NCBI GenBank assembly: GCA_938029995.1
Contig: CALHGI010000132.1
Location: forward strand, 1-6,173
Length of the DNA stretch: 6,173 nt
From: an uncultured cyanobacterium
GTDB taxonomy: Bacteria; Cyanobacteriota; Cyanobacteriia; Phormidesmidales; Phormidesmidaceae
Direction of reading: 5' to 3'
Numbering within the stretch: the first letter of the stretch is position 1; each line of letters begins with the position of its first letter. A program made the translations under genes and the position numbers. The notes beneath the pieces were generated by a model. The model searched no databases and was not told the DNA's origin. It saw only the letters and a program-made list of their open reading frames with translations. This document shows, piece by piece, positions 1 through 5,587 of the stretch.

Positions 1-162
1 AATGGTGCGATCGCGCGTCGCCTCATCTTCACCCCGCACCAATAGCAGGTACTCCCCACTGCCAGGAGGGGGGCAGTCAGGGTAACTTTGGGCCATCCCC
101 GGAGTCATAAAACCACTACTCACAAGAAGCATCGCCACTCCACCGAGCCAACGATATCCCAT
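1..162 (-). CDS. Secreted protein of unknown function, 3' end cut by window edge
   Basis: The reading frame stays open from the ATG at 162-160 to the window edge, giving 54 codons, so the C-terminus lies outside. The N-terminus is a clear Sec signal peptide: basic start (MGYRW), a hydrophobic core at about residues 6-19, and a likely signal peptidase I site after G-M-A (residue 24), leaving a mature end that begins QSYPDCPPPGSGEYLLLV. The product should be periplasmic or exported. An in-frame ATG at 168-166 would add Met-Ala, but AGGAGG (175-170) is only 1 nt from it and 7 nt from the ATG at 162, so I chose the latter. The CPPP-GEYLLLV pattern resembles small cyanobacterial secreted hypothetical proteins I have seen, but I cannot name a family or function. 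It begins 95 nt after ycf54 ends, on the same strand, and may be cotranscribed with it. Confidence 0.72.
   Translation of the reverse strand, partial: MGYRWLGGVAMLLVSSGFMTPGMAQSYPDCPPPGSGEYLLLVRGEDEATRDRTI
7..14. repeat. HIP1 octamer GCGATCGC
   Basis: A single copy of the palindromic octamer GCGATCGC, which is highly over-represented in many cyanobacterial genomes. It lies inside the coding region of the secreted protein. I noticed no other exact copy in the window. It supports a cyanobacterial origin and has no known gene-specific function. Confidence 0.8.
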
Positions 163-168
163 GGCCAT

Positions 169-175
169 ACCTCCT
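169..175 (-). promoter_or_regulatory. Strong Shine-Dalgarno site of the secreted-protein gene
   Basis: The minus strand reads AGGAGGT here, a near-perfect anti-16S match. It is 7 nt before the ATG at 162 and only 1 nt before the ATG at 168, so it favours the downstream start. It is one of only two strong Shine-Dalgarno matches I found in the window; the four larger genes with visible starts lack one. Confidence 0.75.
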
Positions 176-257
176 AGCTGACTAAACCACATCATCACCC
201 AGCAATACCAGTCATCAAGAACAGAACCCCAACGCTATCCATACGCCCCATAGTGAA

Positions 258-584
258 CTATGCCGCCGCTAAGGATGCCAACGGATCGCTCACCGACGTT
301 AACGGAGCCTCAAATTCTCCAGTAGCAATATACTCCAGTCTCAGTTTGAGCCAGGTAATAAATACCTTATCGGTTGAAACAACTGCCGCCGAAGGTTTTG
401 GACAATTTGCATTCACAGAAGCCAGCTCAGGTGCTTCCAAAAAAGCGGGTTGCTTGATAAACCAAAAATCAATTTCTTTTTCCCGTTCATGATAATAGCG
501 CCGCCGCTCCTTAAGCACCTCCTCTAAAGGTTCTTCTTCTAACAAAAAGCGCTGGCTTGCCAAGGCGTAATAATATGTCGTCAT
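258..584 (-). CDS. ycf54: Ycf54, accessory factor of the Mg-protoporphyrin monomethyl ester cyclase
   Basis: This 108-residue protein, starting MTTYYYALASQRFLLEEEPL, is recognisable as Ycf54 (DUF2488 family, normally about 105-110 residues). Ycf54 partners the oxygen-dependent AcsF/ChlE-type cyclase that makes the fifth ring of chlorophyll, converting Mg-protoporphyrin IX monomethyl ester to protochlorophyllide. It is needed for cyclase assembly or stability and is found in cyanobacteria, algae and plants. Conserved blocks are visible: the N-terminal TYYYALAS strand, EIDFW with D39 and F40, KQPAFLEAPEL (44-54), and FITWLKLRLEY with R82, followed by TGEFEAP. From memory, D39, F40 and R82 are residues reported as important in Synechocystis. 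There is no signal peptide, consistent with action in the cytoplasm or at the thylakoid surface. The ATG at 584 matches the family N-terminus although no Shine-Dalgarno precedes it. It is probably transcribed separately from the polysaccharide genes upstream. Confidence 0.95.
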   Translation of the reverse strand: MTTYYYALASQRFLLEEEPLEEVLKERRRYYHEREKEIDFWFIKQPAFLEAPELASVNANCPKPSAAVVSTDKVFITWLKLRLEYIATGEFEAPLTSVSDPLASLAAA

Positions 585-606
585 GAGTCGTATGCAACCG
601 TCAACG

Positions 607-732
607 TTAGTGAGCCCACGGGAAATCCGCTTTCAAATCCAATAGACAGGATTCTAGCAGGAATGCTGAACCACCGTTACGTCCCTTCTTAAAACCTTGT
701 CGTACCCCGGTAACCCATAGGCCCCATAGCAT
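607..732 (-). CDS. Possible 41-residue small ORF upstream of ycf54
   Basis: An ATG at 732-730 opens a frame of 41 codons ending in TAA at 609-607, 22 nt before the ycf54 ATG. It is preceded by AGGGGGTGATCG, which matches the anti-16S complement AGGAGGTGATC at 10 of 11 positions and leaves 6 nt between AGGGGG and the ATG. The peptide begins MLWGLWVTGVRQGFKKGR and has three Trp, a basic middle and no signal peptide or membrane helix; I recognise no family. A good ribosome site on an otherwise gene-free 249-nt stretch is the main support. Against it are the unusual composition and a promoter-like TGCTAGAAT inside the frame. It could be a leader peptide, a small independent protein, or chance. 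Confidence 0.25.
   Translation of the reverse strand: MLWGLWVTGVRQGFKKGRNGGSAFLLESCLLDLKADFPWAH
651..659 (-). promoter_or_regulatory. Candidate extended -10 promoter for ycf54
   Basis: On the minus strand this reads TGCTAGAAT: a TAGAAT -10 hexamer (5 of 6 to TATAAT) preceded by TGN, the extended -10 pattern. No convincing -35 is present 16-18 nt further upstream, as expected for extended -10 promoters. Transcription would start near 644, giving a leader of about 60 nt before the ycf54 ATG. The site lies inside the possible 41-codon small ORF, so both may not be functional. This is inference from sequence only. Confidence 0.35.
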
Positions 733-744
733 CGATCACCCCCT
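733..744 (-). promoter_or_regulatory. Shine-Dalgarno-like site of the possible small ORF
   Basis: The minus strand reads AGGGGGTGATCG directly before the ATG at 732. Eleven of these bases align with AGGAGGTGATC, the complement of the 16S rRNA 3' tail, with a single mismatch. In a cyanobacterium, where strong sites are often absent, this is a notable match, though one such match in 6 kb could be chance. Confidence 0.35.
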
Positions 745-833
745 ACTTGCCACAGGATGGCGATGGGAATGTGGCCAGACCAACGACATCTATCCCTGGC
801 AATAACGAACCCAGCAGGCGACAGTAACTAACC

Positions 834-3044
834 CTAAAAATCCACCGGCTGAGCCACCGCACGGGGAAAATCATCCTCTTCTAAGACATAGTCATCATCG
901 CTTAGAAGCTCATAATCAACATCATCGTTTTCATCCTGCAACGTCACATCAGCGCCGTTAATCAAAACACCTAGCAACCGGATATCTTCGTTCAGATCCA
1001 ATTCTTCAAGGGCCGTATTCAAAACAGCCCTTTCCGTAACGCCTGGGCGGGCTACCAAGATCATGCCATCGCTCTGTTCTTCCAAGAGCAGGGCGTCATC
1101 CACACGACTGAGGGAAGGCGTATCTAGGATCACCATGTCAAAACGTTCACGAGCATCACTCAAGAAACGACGCATTTCGCTAGATTCAATAATGGCCGTT
1201 GCCTGCCGCTGAGGTCCAGGACTCGGAGACACATACAAATTCTCAATAAATGGAACCATGCGCAGGTTGTCACCAACCGTGCCGCCATAGTAGCGAAGAG
1301 GCTCCAACTGCACACCCGCATCATTCACTAACCCCAGATACTGCGCATTAGATCCTGAACGTAAATCCGCTTCCACCAATAGGGTACGCCGACCCGCTTG
1401 AGCCGCCGCAATGGCCAAATTATAGGCTGTAATACTTTTCCCTTCATCGCTACTAGTACTAGTCACCAATACAACCCGAGGGCCAATCACACTATCATCA
1501 AAGCCCGTCAGCCGTAGCTTACTCAAACAGCGCTCATAACTGTCATGGTAAGGAGAATCAGCCTGCACCAAAATCGGGGCCGCTTTCGCAGGGCGTGTGC
1601 GAATCACAGGTACAGCCCCCAATATGGGCATATCCTGCTCGCGCAACAGTTTTTCCAGATCCTCAGCTGTGCGCAGGGTCCCATCCAGCATATCGAGCAA
1701 GAAAATCACCCCGCCACCTGCCACTAAGCCCAAAAGCCCACCCACCAGCAAAATAACCGCCGGATTCGGTTTTTCAGGCTCATTAATGACAGCGGTCGGT
1801 TGACGCACCTCAATTAAACTACTGACCGTCTCAGCTTCTGCCGCTTGTGCGTCCACAATGCGAGCTTGAATCTGATCGAAAAGGGCCTTTTTAAGACCCA
1901 CCTGATAAGCTAAACGTTCGCGATTCAGTTGCTTATTCGGCAAATTAGTATACTGCTTGCGCAGGTCTTGTTCTACCTGGCCTAACACTACACTTTGCTG
2001 AACTAAAGCATCCATCTCCGTCTGCAAGGCAACCAACTGATTCGCCAAAGCAGCACGAGCCGGATCTAAATTAATATTCACGCTGCCTCCACCTGAGGAT
2101 AAAGCAGCCGTACCCCCTCCCCCTTGAACCACTTCTTGCAGCCGCTGCCCCAGCTGAGCCTCAAGGATATCCAAATTACGCCGAGCCTCAACATACACCG
2201 GATGGCCTGGGCGATAATCGGAGTTTTGTAACACAACAAGCTGATTTTCAGCTTGGTAAATTTGAGCCCGAAGATTAGCAATAATCGGATCAGCACTCAA
2301 CGCCGAAGACACATAGGCCTGATCAGCATTCATCCCTAAACGCCTTTGTAGGCTAGCTTTCTGCGCTGCTAGACCGGCAAAAGTAATTTCATTTTGACGC
2401 CGTTGCTGCGAACTGCCGGAAATTTGTCCCAGTAAACTACCATCCTCTGCCGCTTGAATAGCTGGACCTTCTTCACGGTCATATTTCTCCAATGCATCCT
2501 CTGCCTTCATCAGAGCATCCGCAATGGGAGGCAACCGGTCATTCAAGGCAGCCAGAATTTTGGCCAAACGCTGTTTATTACGAAAACTGCTGTAATCCAC
2601 CATGGCAGCAAACATGGTTTCTAGAACAATCAGCGCGGTAGCCTCATCTTCATGAATAAACCGCACCACAGCCCGAACACCAGGCTCATCCTTTTTACCA
2701 CCGCTAACATTGACCGTCGTATTGCTACGAATTTCAGCTGACGTAATAGGAATGCCCCGATTATCAGTCAACTGCTTAGCAACCGCTTGAAGTACATCCT
2801 CAGCCAGCAAAAGATCTGCACTAATTGTCCCTCGACCAATTTGGTCAATGGTGTCAGCAGTATTGGTGAGTACCACAAGTGGAGTGTTATCTTCTAACAC
2901 CCCTTCGGCGTAATACTCAACAGGTGGCGGCGGCTGTAGGGCAACCACCCCCGAAGCTCCTAAAATCGACAACAAGCATGCCAGGCCAGCCCACTTATAT
3001 CGCTGAACAGCTAACAGATATCGCTTGACGGTAGGAGATACCAT
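834..3044 (-). CDS. Wzc-like polysaccharide co-polymerase with BY-kinase-type ATPase domain
   Basis: This 736-residue inner-membrane protein has the fused Wzz/Wzc layout. A first membrane segment is at about 18-37. A large periplasmic region with helical/coiled-coil stretches (about 155-305 and 328-405) follows, interrupted by a Gly-rich linker at 307-320. A proline-rich entry (PEKPNP, 423-428) leads to the second membrane segment (429-450). The cytoplasmic P-loop domain has Walker A TSTSSDEGKS (528-537), Walker A' LLVEADLR (555-562) and Walker B MVILDTP (637-643). Such proteins control chain length and export of extracellular polysaccharide, usually through tyrosine autophosphorylation of the C-terminal tail. 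Here that tail (702-736) is acidic with only Y711 and Y719. The start follows the family N-terminus although no Shine-Dalgarno is seen. It lies 163 nt after the Wza-like gene, its expected outer-membrane partner. Family assignment is firm; kinase activity is uncertain. Confidence 0.9.
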   Translation of the reverse strand: MVSPTVKRYLLAVQRYKWAGLACLLSILGASGVVALQPPPPVEYYAEGVLEDNTPLVVLTNTADTIDQIGRGTISADLLLAEDVLQAVAKQLTDNRGIPITSAEIRSNTTVNVSGGKKDEPGVRAVVRFIHEDEATALIVLETMFAAMVDYSSFRNKQRLAKILAALNDRLPPIADALMKAEDALEKYDREEGPAIQAAEDGSLLGQISGSSQQRRQNEITFAGLAAQKASLQRRLGMNADQAYVSSALSADPIIANLRAQIYQAENQLVVLQNSDYRPGHPVYVEARRNLDILEAQLGQRLQEVVQGGGGTAALSSGGGSVNINLDPARAALANQLVALQTEMDALVQQSVVLGQVEQDLRKQYTNLPNKQLNRERLAYQVGLKKALFDQIQARIVDAQAAEAETVSSLIEVRQPTAVINEPEKPNPAVILLVGGLLGLVAGGGVIFLLDMLDGTLRTAEDLEKLLREQDMPILGAVPVIRTRPAKAAPILVQADSPYHDSYERCLSKLRLTGFDDSVIGPRVVLVTSTSSDEGKSITAYNLAIAAAQAGRRTLLVEADLRSGSNAQYLGLVNDAGVQLEPLRYYGGTVGDNLRMVPFIENLYVSPSPGPQRQATAIIESSEMRRFLSDARERFDMVILDTPSLSRVDDALLLEEQSDGMILVARPGVTERAVLNTALEELDLNEDIRLLGVLINGADVTLQDENDDVDYELLSDDDYVLEEDDFPRAVAQPVDF

Positions 3045-3168
3045 GGCTACACATTGAATAAAAAGAAAGAGGGCAGAAAACGTGCTTCAGGGATTGATAA
3101 ACACAGGTACCAGCAACACGGTGCAGGATTAATTGCTAAGAAAATCATAGCTCAATCATCTACGATCT

Positions 3169-3193
3169 ATTCATGGCAATGGTTGCCGTGAAT
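3169..3193 (-). repeat. Intergenic stem-loop between the Wza-like and Wzc-like genes
   Basis: A 25-nt imperfect inverted repeat begins 15 nt after the Wza-like stop. In the transcript, ATTCA pairs with TGAAT, then one C/A mismatch, then GGCAA pairs with TTGCC around a CCA loop. No U-run follows, so it is not a standard intrinsic terminator. It could be an mRNA-stabilising or processing hairpin that sets the ratio of the two gene products. The pairing is visible directly; the role is inferred. Confidence 0.5.
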
Positions 3194-3207
3194 TAAGACA
3201 ACACTCA

Positions 3208-4677
3208 CTAATTGAAGAAATCACCGTTGACAATACCGTCAAAAAATAGGATGAAGCTCAGGGCATCTTGAAAGGGCTGGGTAATGGTGTCAATGGCAAA
3301 GGTAATGCGATTGATGAAGTTACGACCCACAACAATAACGTCATTGTCCCTCAGAGGAGGATTTTGGGTCGGATCGCCATAAATTGCGTCCTTGGCATTG
3401 AGTTTAGTGACGATAGCTTTCCCTTGTTCTGGATCAAACCGAACTAATGCGACGGATCTAAGATTTGCTTGATTTAGAGGCAGTCCAATACCATTCCCCC
3501 CCCTGACTGAATTACCCACGATGGCATCAACAAAAGTACTGCCGTTGGGCAAGCGCTGGCCCCCGGCTACCCCCGCAGGATAATTGATTAGTCGGACTAA
3601 AATTTCGGGCTGAGCCAAGGTAGACCGAGAAACAAGATTGACGTCGTAGTCGTAGGCTTGGGCCGGATCAAGCCGGGAAATAATAACCACATCGCCATTT
3701 TCCAGTCTTTCCTCCGGCAGCGATGCGCCGTCCCGCACAGGGGTATAAAGATCAACTGTTTTTTCAATCACTTCTCCACTGGCCAAGCGCCTCTGGATGC
3801 GTATTTCACGCAAATCAGCTGTATTGCTGGCACCACCAGCGGCCAACAGAGCAGCCGTTACCCTTGGAACAGCTAAGGGATAAAGACCTGGCCGTTCAAT
3901 TTCCCCTAGCATTATCACTTCAACACCACGCTGCGCCGTGAGCGCCAAGGTCACGTCAGGGACTCTATAGGCTTGGGGATTAGCTGCCCGAAGTGTCTGG
4001 TAACTAGGCAAACTGTTATTTAGGACAACTTCAGCCTGTCGATAGGACCGCCCTTCAATCTGGCGGGCGAGATTTGGATAGACAGAATAAATAGAACGCA
4101 TTTCGGCCAGCACAACGTATTGGTTGTACACCGCACGAATCCGATTTTCCGCCTCGTTCAGAGTCAGCCCTTCCAAGGGAACAGCCCCTTCAATAGGCAC
4201 AATGACATTACCCTGTTGATCGAGGGTTGCCTGAAAAGCTAAATCGGGAAAACGTTGAACACTGACAAAAATTCCATCGCCAGGCCCTAAACGATATTGA
4301 TCAAAATCATTGTCATTAGGGTCTAACGCAGATGGCTCATTAATACGAGGATCTAAATCTTCTAGAGTAGGCCGTTGGGCTGGCAACTCTACGGTAGGCA
4401 GTGCCGACTCTCCAGGGTCTGCTTCAGGTAAAACCCCTTCTTCCGGCAGCGAACCAGGGTCTGGCACTTCAAATGGAACAGACAGTTCCCTTGCTTCTGG
4501 AGAATCTGCAGGAGGAAGCTCTTCTAGTGAAGGGGTAGTAGAATCATCCTGGGCTAGGCTAGGCCCTAGCAATAGACACCAACAGACTGAACTCAACAAA
4601 AGCCTACCAGTCAACTGGACTACGCTTTTCTTCCAGGCATTAGCCTGGGATGCTTTGGTATTTTTTATAGGAACCAT
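3208..4677 (-). CDS. Wza-like polysaccharide export protein (outer-membrane OPX family)
   Basis: This 489-residue protein has a Sec signal peptide (hydrophobic core about 26-41, likely cut after PSLA at residue 42, no lipobox). An acidic, proline-rich low-complexity linker (43-120) precedes the polysaccharide export domain, which begins at YRLGPGDGIFVSV (128-140) and includes GNVIVPIEG. SLBB-type repeats follow: VEVIMLGEIERPGLYPL (252-268) with LLAAGGASNTADL (277-289), and a second at about 356-450 ending LRDNDVIVVGR. A hydrophobic C-terminal segment (about 454-484) could be the outer-membrane-embedded part, as in E. coli Wza. A 48-residue stretch (190-237) interrupts the usual junction between the export domain and the PDVTLAL strand. 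The family forms the outer-membrane channel for exopolysaccharide, working with the Wzc-type protein encoded next. The start is the first ATG giving a good signal peptide; no Shine-Dalgarno is seen. Confidence 0.92.
   Translation of the reverse strand: MVPIKNTKASQANAWKKSVVQLTGRLLLSSVCWCLLLGPSLAQDDSTTPSLEELPPADSPEARELSVPFEVPDPGSLPEEGVLPEADPGESALPTVELPAQRPTLEDLDPRINEPSALDPNDNDFDQYRLGPGDGIFVSVQRFPDLAFQATLDQQGNVIVPIEGAVPLEGLTLNEAENRIRAVYNQYVVLAEMRSIYSVYPNLARQIEGRSYRQAEVVLNNSLPSYQTLRAANPQAYRVPDVTLALTAQRGVEVIMLGEIERPGLYPLAVPRVTAALLAAGGASNTADLREIRIQRRLASGEVIEKTVDLYTPVRDGASLPEERLENGDVVIISRLDPAQAYDYDVNLVSRSTLAQPEILVRLINYPAGVAGGQRLPNGSTFVDAIVGNSVRGGNGIGLPLNQANLRSVALVRFDPEQGKAIVTKLNAKDAIYGDPTQNPPLRDNDVIVVGRNFINRITFAIDTITQPFQDALSFILFFDGIVNGDFFN
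3496..3503 (-). repeat. G8 homopolymer inside the Wza-like gene
   Basis: Eight consecutive G on the coding strand fall in the codons for V-R-G-G-N (about residues 391-395). Tracts of this length are prone to slippage. A one-base change would frameshift and remove the last ~95 residues, including most of the second SLBB region and the hydrophobic C-terminus. Confidence 0.9.
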
Positions 4678-4681
4678 CGCA

Positions 4682-4748
4682 ATTCAAAAAATTAATAGAA
4701 CGTATTTGAAATACCGTGAGTCTGTAAAAAATATGTAATTTTTTCAAT
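4682..4748 (-). repeat. Inverted repeat spanning the leader of the Wza-like gene
   Basis: Arms at 4682-4694 (ATTCAAAAAATTA) and 4736-4748 (TAATTTTTTCAAT) are complementary at 12 of 13 positions and enclose 41 nt. The inner arm ends 4 nt before the ATG of the Wza-like gene. If the outer arm is transcribed, the mRNA could fold so that the ribosome entry region is paired. As DNA it could be paired regulator sites. Both arms are AT-rich, so some match is expected by chance. The repeat is visible; its function is inferred. Confidence 0.5.
4702..4714. promoter_or_regulatory. Perfect palindrome GTATTTGAAATAC, candidate operator
   Basis: GTATTT and AAATAC are exact reverse complements around a single central G. 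The site begins 25 bp upstream of the Wza-like ATG and lies inside the larger inverted repeat. Its size and symmetry fit a binding site for a dimeric transcription regulator, but I cannot assign it to a known regulator. Confidence 0.4.
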
Positions 4749-4751
4749 ATA
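4746..4751 (-). promoter_or_regulatory. Possible -10 element for the Wza-like gene
   Basis: The minus strand reads TATATT, 5 of 6 to TATAAT, in the AT-rich gap before the Wza-like gene. The hexamer 17 nt upstream (TGTAAA) is a poor -35. Transcription would start near 4739, giving a leader of about 60 nt that contains the palindrome. AT-rich DNA makes such matches common, so support is weak. Confidence 0.25.
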
Positions 4752-4797
4752 GCTACTTTAGCCGATCTTTTACATCCTTACGAGTTTTGAAATTGAA

Positions 4798-4822
4798 GAC
4801 GCCTACCAATACGGTCCGCGTC
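4798..4822 (-). terminator. Hairpin after the exosortase-associated gene, possible weak terminator
   Basis: The transcript can pair GACGC with GCGTC and, inside a 2x2 mismatch, ACC with GGT around a 5-nt loop. It begins 21 nt after the stop codon and is followed by TTCAATTTC, only partly U-rich. It may attenuate read-through from the exosortase genes into the Wza-like gene, or have no termination role. Confidence 0.3.
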
Positions 4823-4843
4823 AGTTCCAAACCTGAGCAAACC

Positions 4844-5542
4844 CTATTTTGACTCAGAACTAAAAACATCCTCTACTAGCGTTGTTTGGATCAACAGGCT
4901 CAAACGTTCTAAATTCGGATAAACAGGGTCTATATCACCGAGGGGAGGCATGGGCAGCATAACGGCCACCGCTACCCAGGGTAGGCGTTCACTCCGTGTC
5001 CATTGATAGCTTTGGTCTCGCCAAAACCAATGATTGGGGGCGGGATGGCCTCCTTGGGGCAAGGCATACCATTGGGCAACAGCAAACGTCTGACTAGACG
5101 TCGAAGCACGAAACGTGTCGATATGTAGCGTCCCTTGGTGTAAACGTCGATGGTGCGAAGTTTGCCATTTTTGAGCCCCTTGTAAATCAATCCATTCCAC
5201 TTCAGGTTGATCTTTAGACTGACCTTGGGGTTTTAGAAAAAGTATCATCTGGTCCGAAGCAGAGCCAGTAGTATCAGTCAATTGCTGAACTGACCACTGA
5301 TCGCCGCCAATGGCAATTTTTTGCTGCAAATCTTCGGACCAACCGTCTAGGGATAACCCAGTGTCCTTTAAATTACGAATCGTTTCGAGATGGGCAACGC
5401 CTGGGGGTGACTGCCAGGGCAAATTACCGCCGAGATATTGAGGTATGGCAGCAACTGCCACCATCGCAGCTAGTACAGCTACCACTAGCCACCTCAGCCA
5501 TGATCTAGATTTCGGGTCTGAAGAATCGAATGACAAAACCAT
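4844..5542 (-). CDS. Cyanoexosortase-associated membrane protein (B-system type)
   Basis: This 232-residue protein has a short cytoplasmic start, one membrane anchor (about 17-34) and a long periplasmic domain. Recognisable features are the PQYLGGNLPW segment just after the anchor (34-43), GLSLDGW (62-68), a Trp-rich region with QWYALPQGGHPAPNHWFW (157-174), and LPWVAVAV-(4)-PPLGDI (187-204). These fit the family that cyanobacteria encode directly after cyanoexosortase B, as I recall it; a counterpart in proteobacteria is EpsI. Its molecular role is not settled; it is thought to help exosortase-dependent processing or delivery of PEP-CTERM surface proteins. It begins 45 nt after the exosortase stop, so the two are very probably cotranscribed. 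The ATG at 5542 has only a weak GAG upstream. The pairing is strong evidence; the B subtype is less sure because it rests on remembered motifs. Confidence 0.8.
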   Translation of the reverse strand: MVLSFDSSDPKSRSWLRWLVVAVLAAMVAVAAIPQYLGGNLPWQSPPGVAHLETIRNLKDTGLSLDGWSEDLQQKIAIGGDQWSVQQLTDTTGSASDQMILFLKPQGQSKDQPEVEWIDLQGAQKWQTSHHRRLHQGTLHIDTFRASTSSQTFAVAQWYALPQGGHPAPNHWFWRDQSYQWTRSERLPWVAVAVMLPMPPLGDIDPVYPNLERLSLLIQTTLVEDVFSSESK

Positions 5543-5587
5543 GTTCTCAAAGCTGATTGGTTAGGTGCTACGGATCGAAGAATGCCC

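Noticed and set aside
253..492. Plus-strand frame of 79 codons opposite ycf54
   Set aside because: It is the antisense of a firmly identified conserved gene and shows no protein features of its own.
796..819. CTGG/CCAG pairing after the Wzc-like stop as a terminator
   Set aside because: Only four paired bases with a long loop and no U-run.
1452..1463. ACTAGTACTAGT tandem palindrome
   Set aside because: It encodes Thr-Ser-Thr-Ser of the Walker A region and is explained by codon use in a repetitive Ser/Thr stretch.
3047..3148. Minus-strand 33-codon frame ending 2 nt before the Wzc-like ATG
   Set aside because: No Shine-Dalgarno, and a Cys/Phe/Leu/Pro-rich peptide typical of random AT-rich sequence; position alone is not enough.
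3144..3149. TATGAT as a -10 for the Wzc-like gene
   Set aside because: No -35 at a suitable distance and no TGN extension; the downstream leader would be about 90 nt with no other support.
4555..4567. GCTAGGCCCTAGC palindrome
   Set aside because: It lies in the signal-peptide codons of the Wza-like gene and has no regulatory position; likely chance.
4310..4738. Plus-strand frame of 142 codons opposite the start of the Wza-like gene
   Set aside because: Its Ser/Gly-rich low-complexity content mirrors the acidic proline-rich linker on the other strand; no ribosome site and no recognisable domain.
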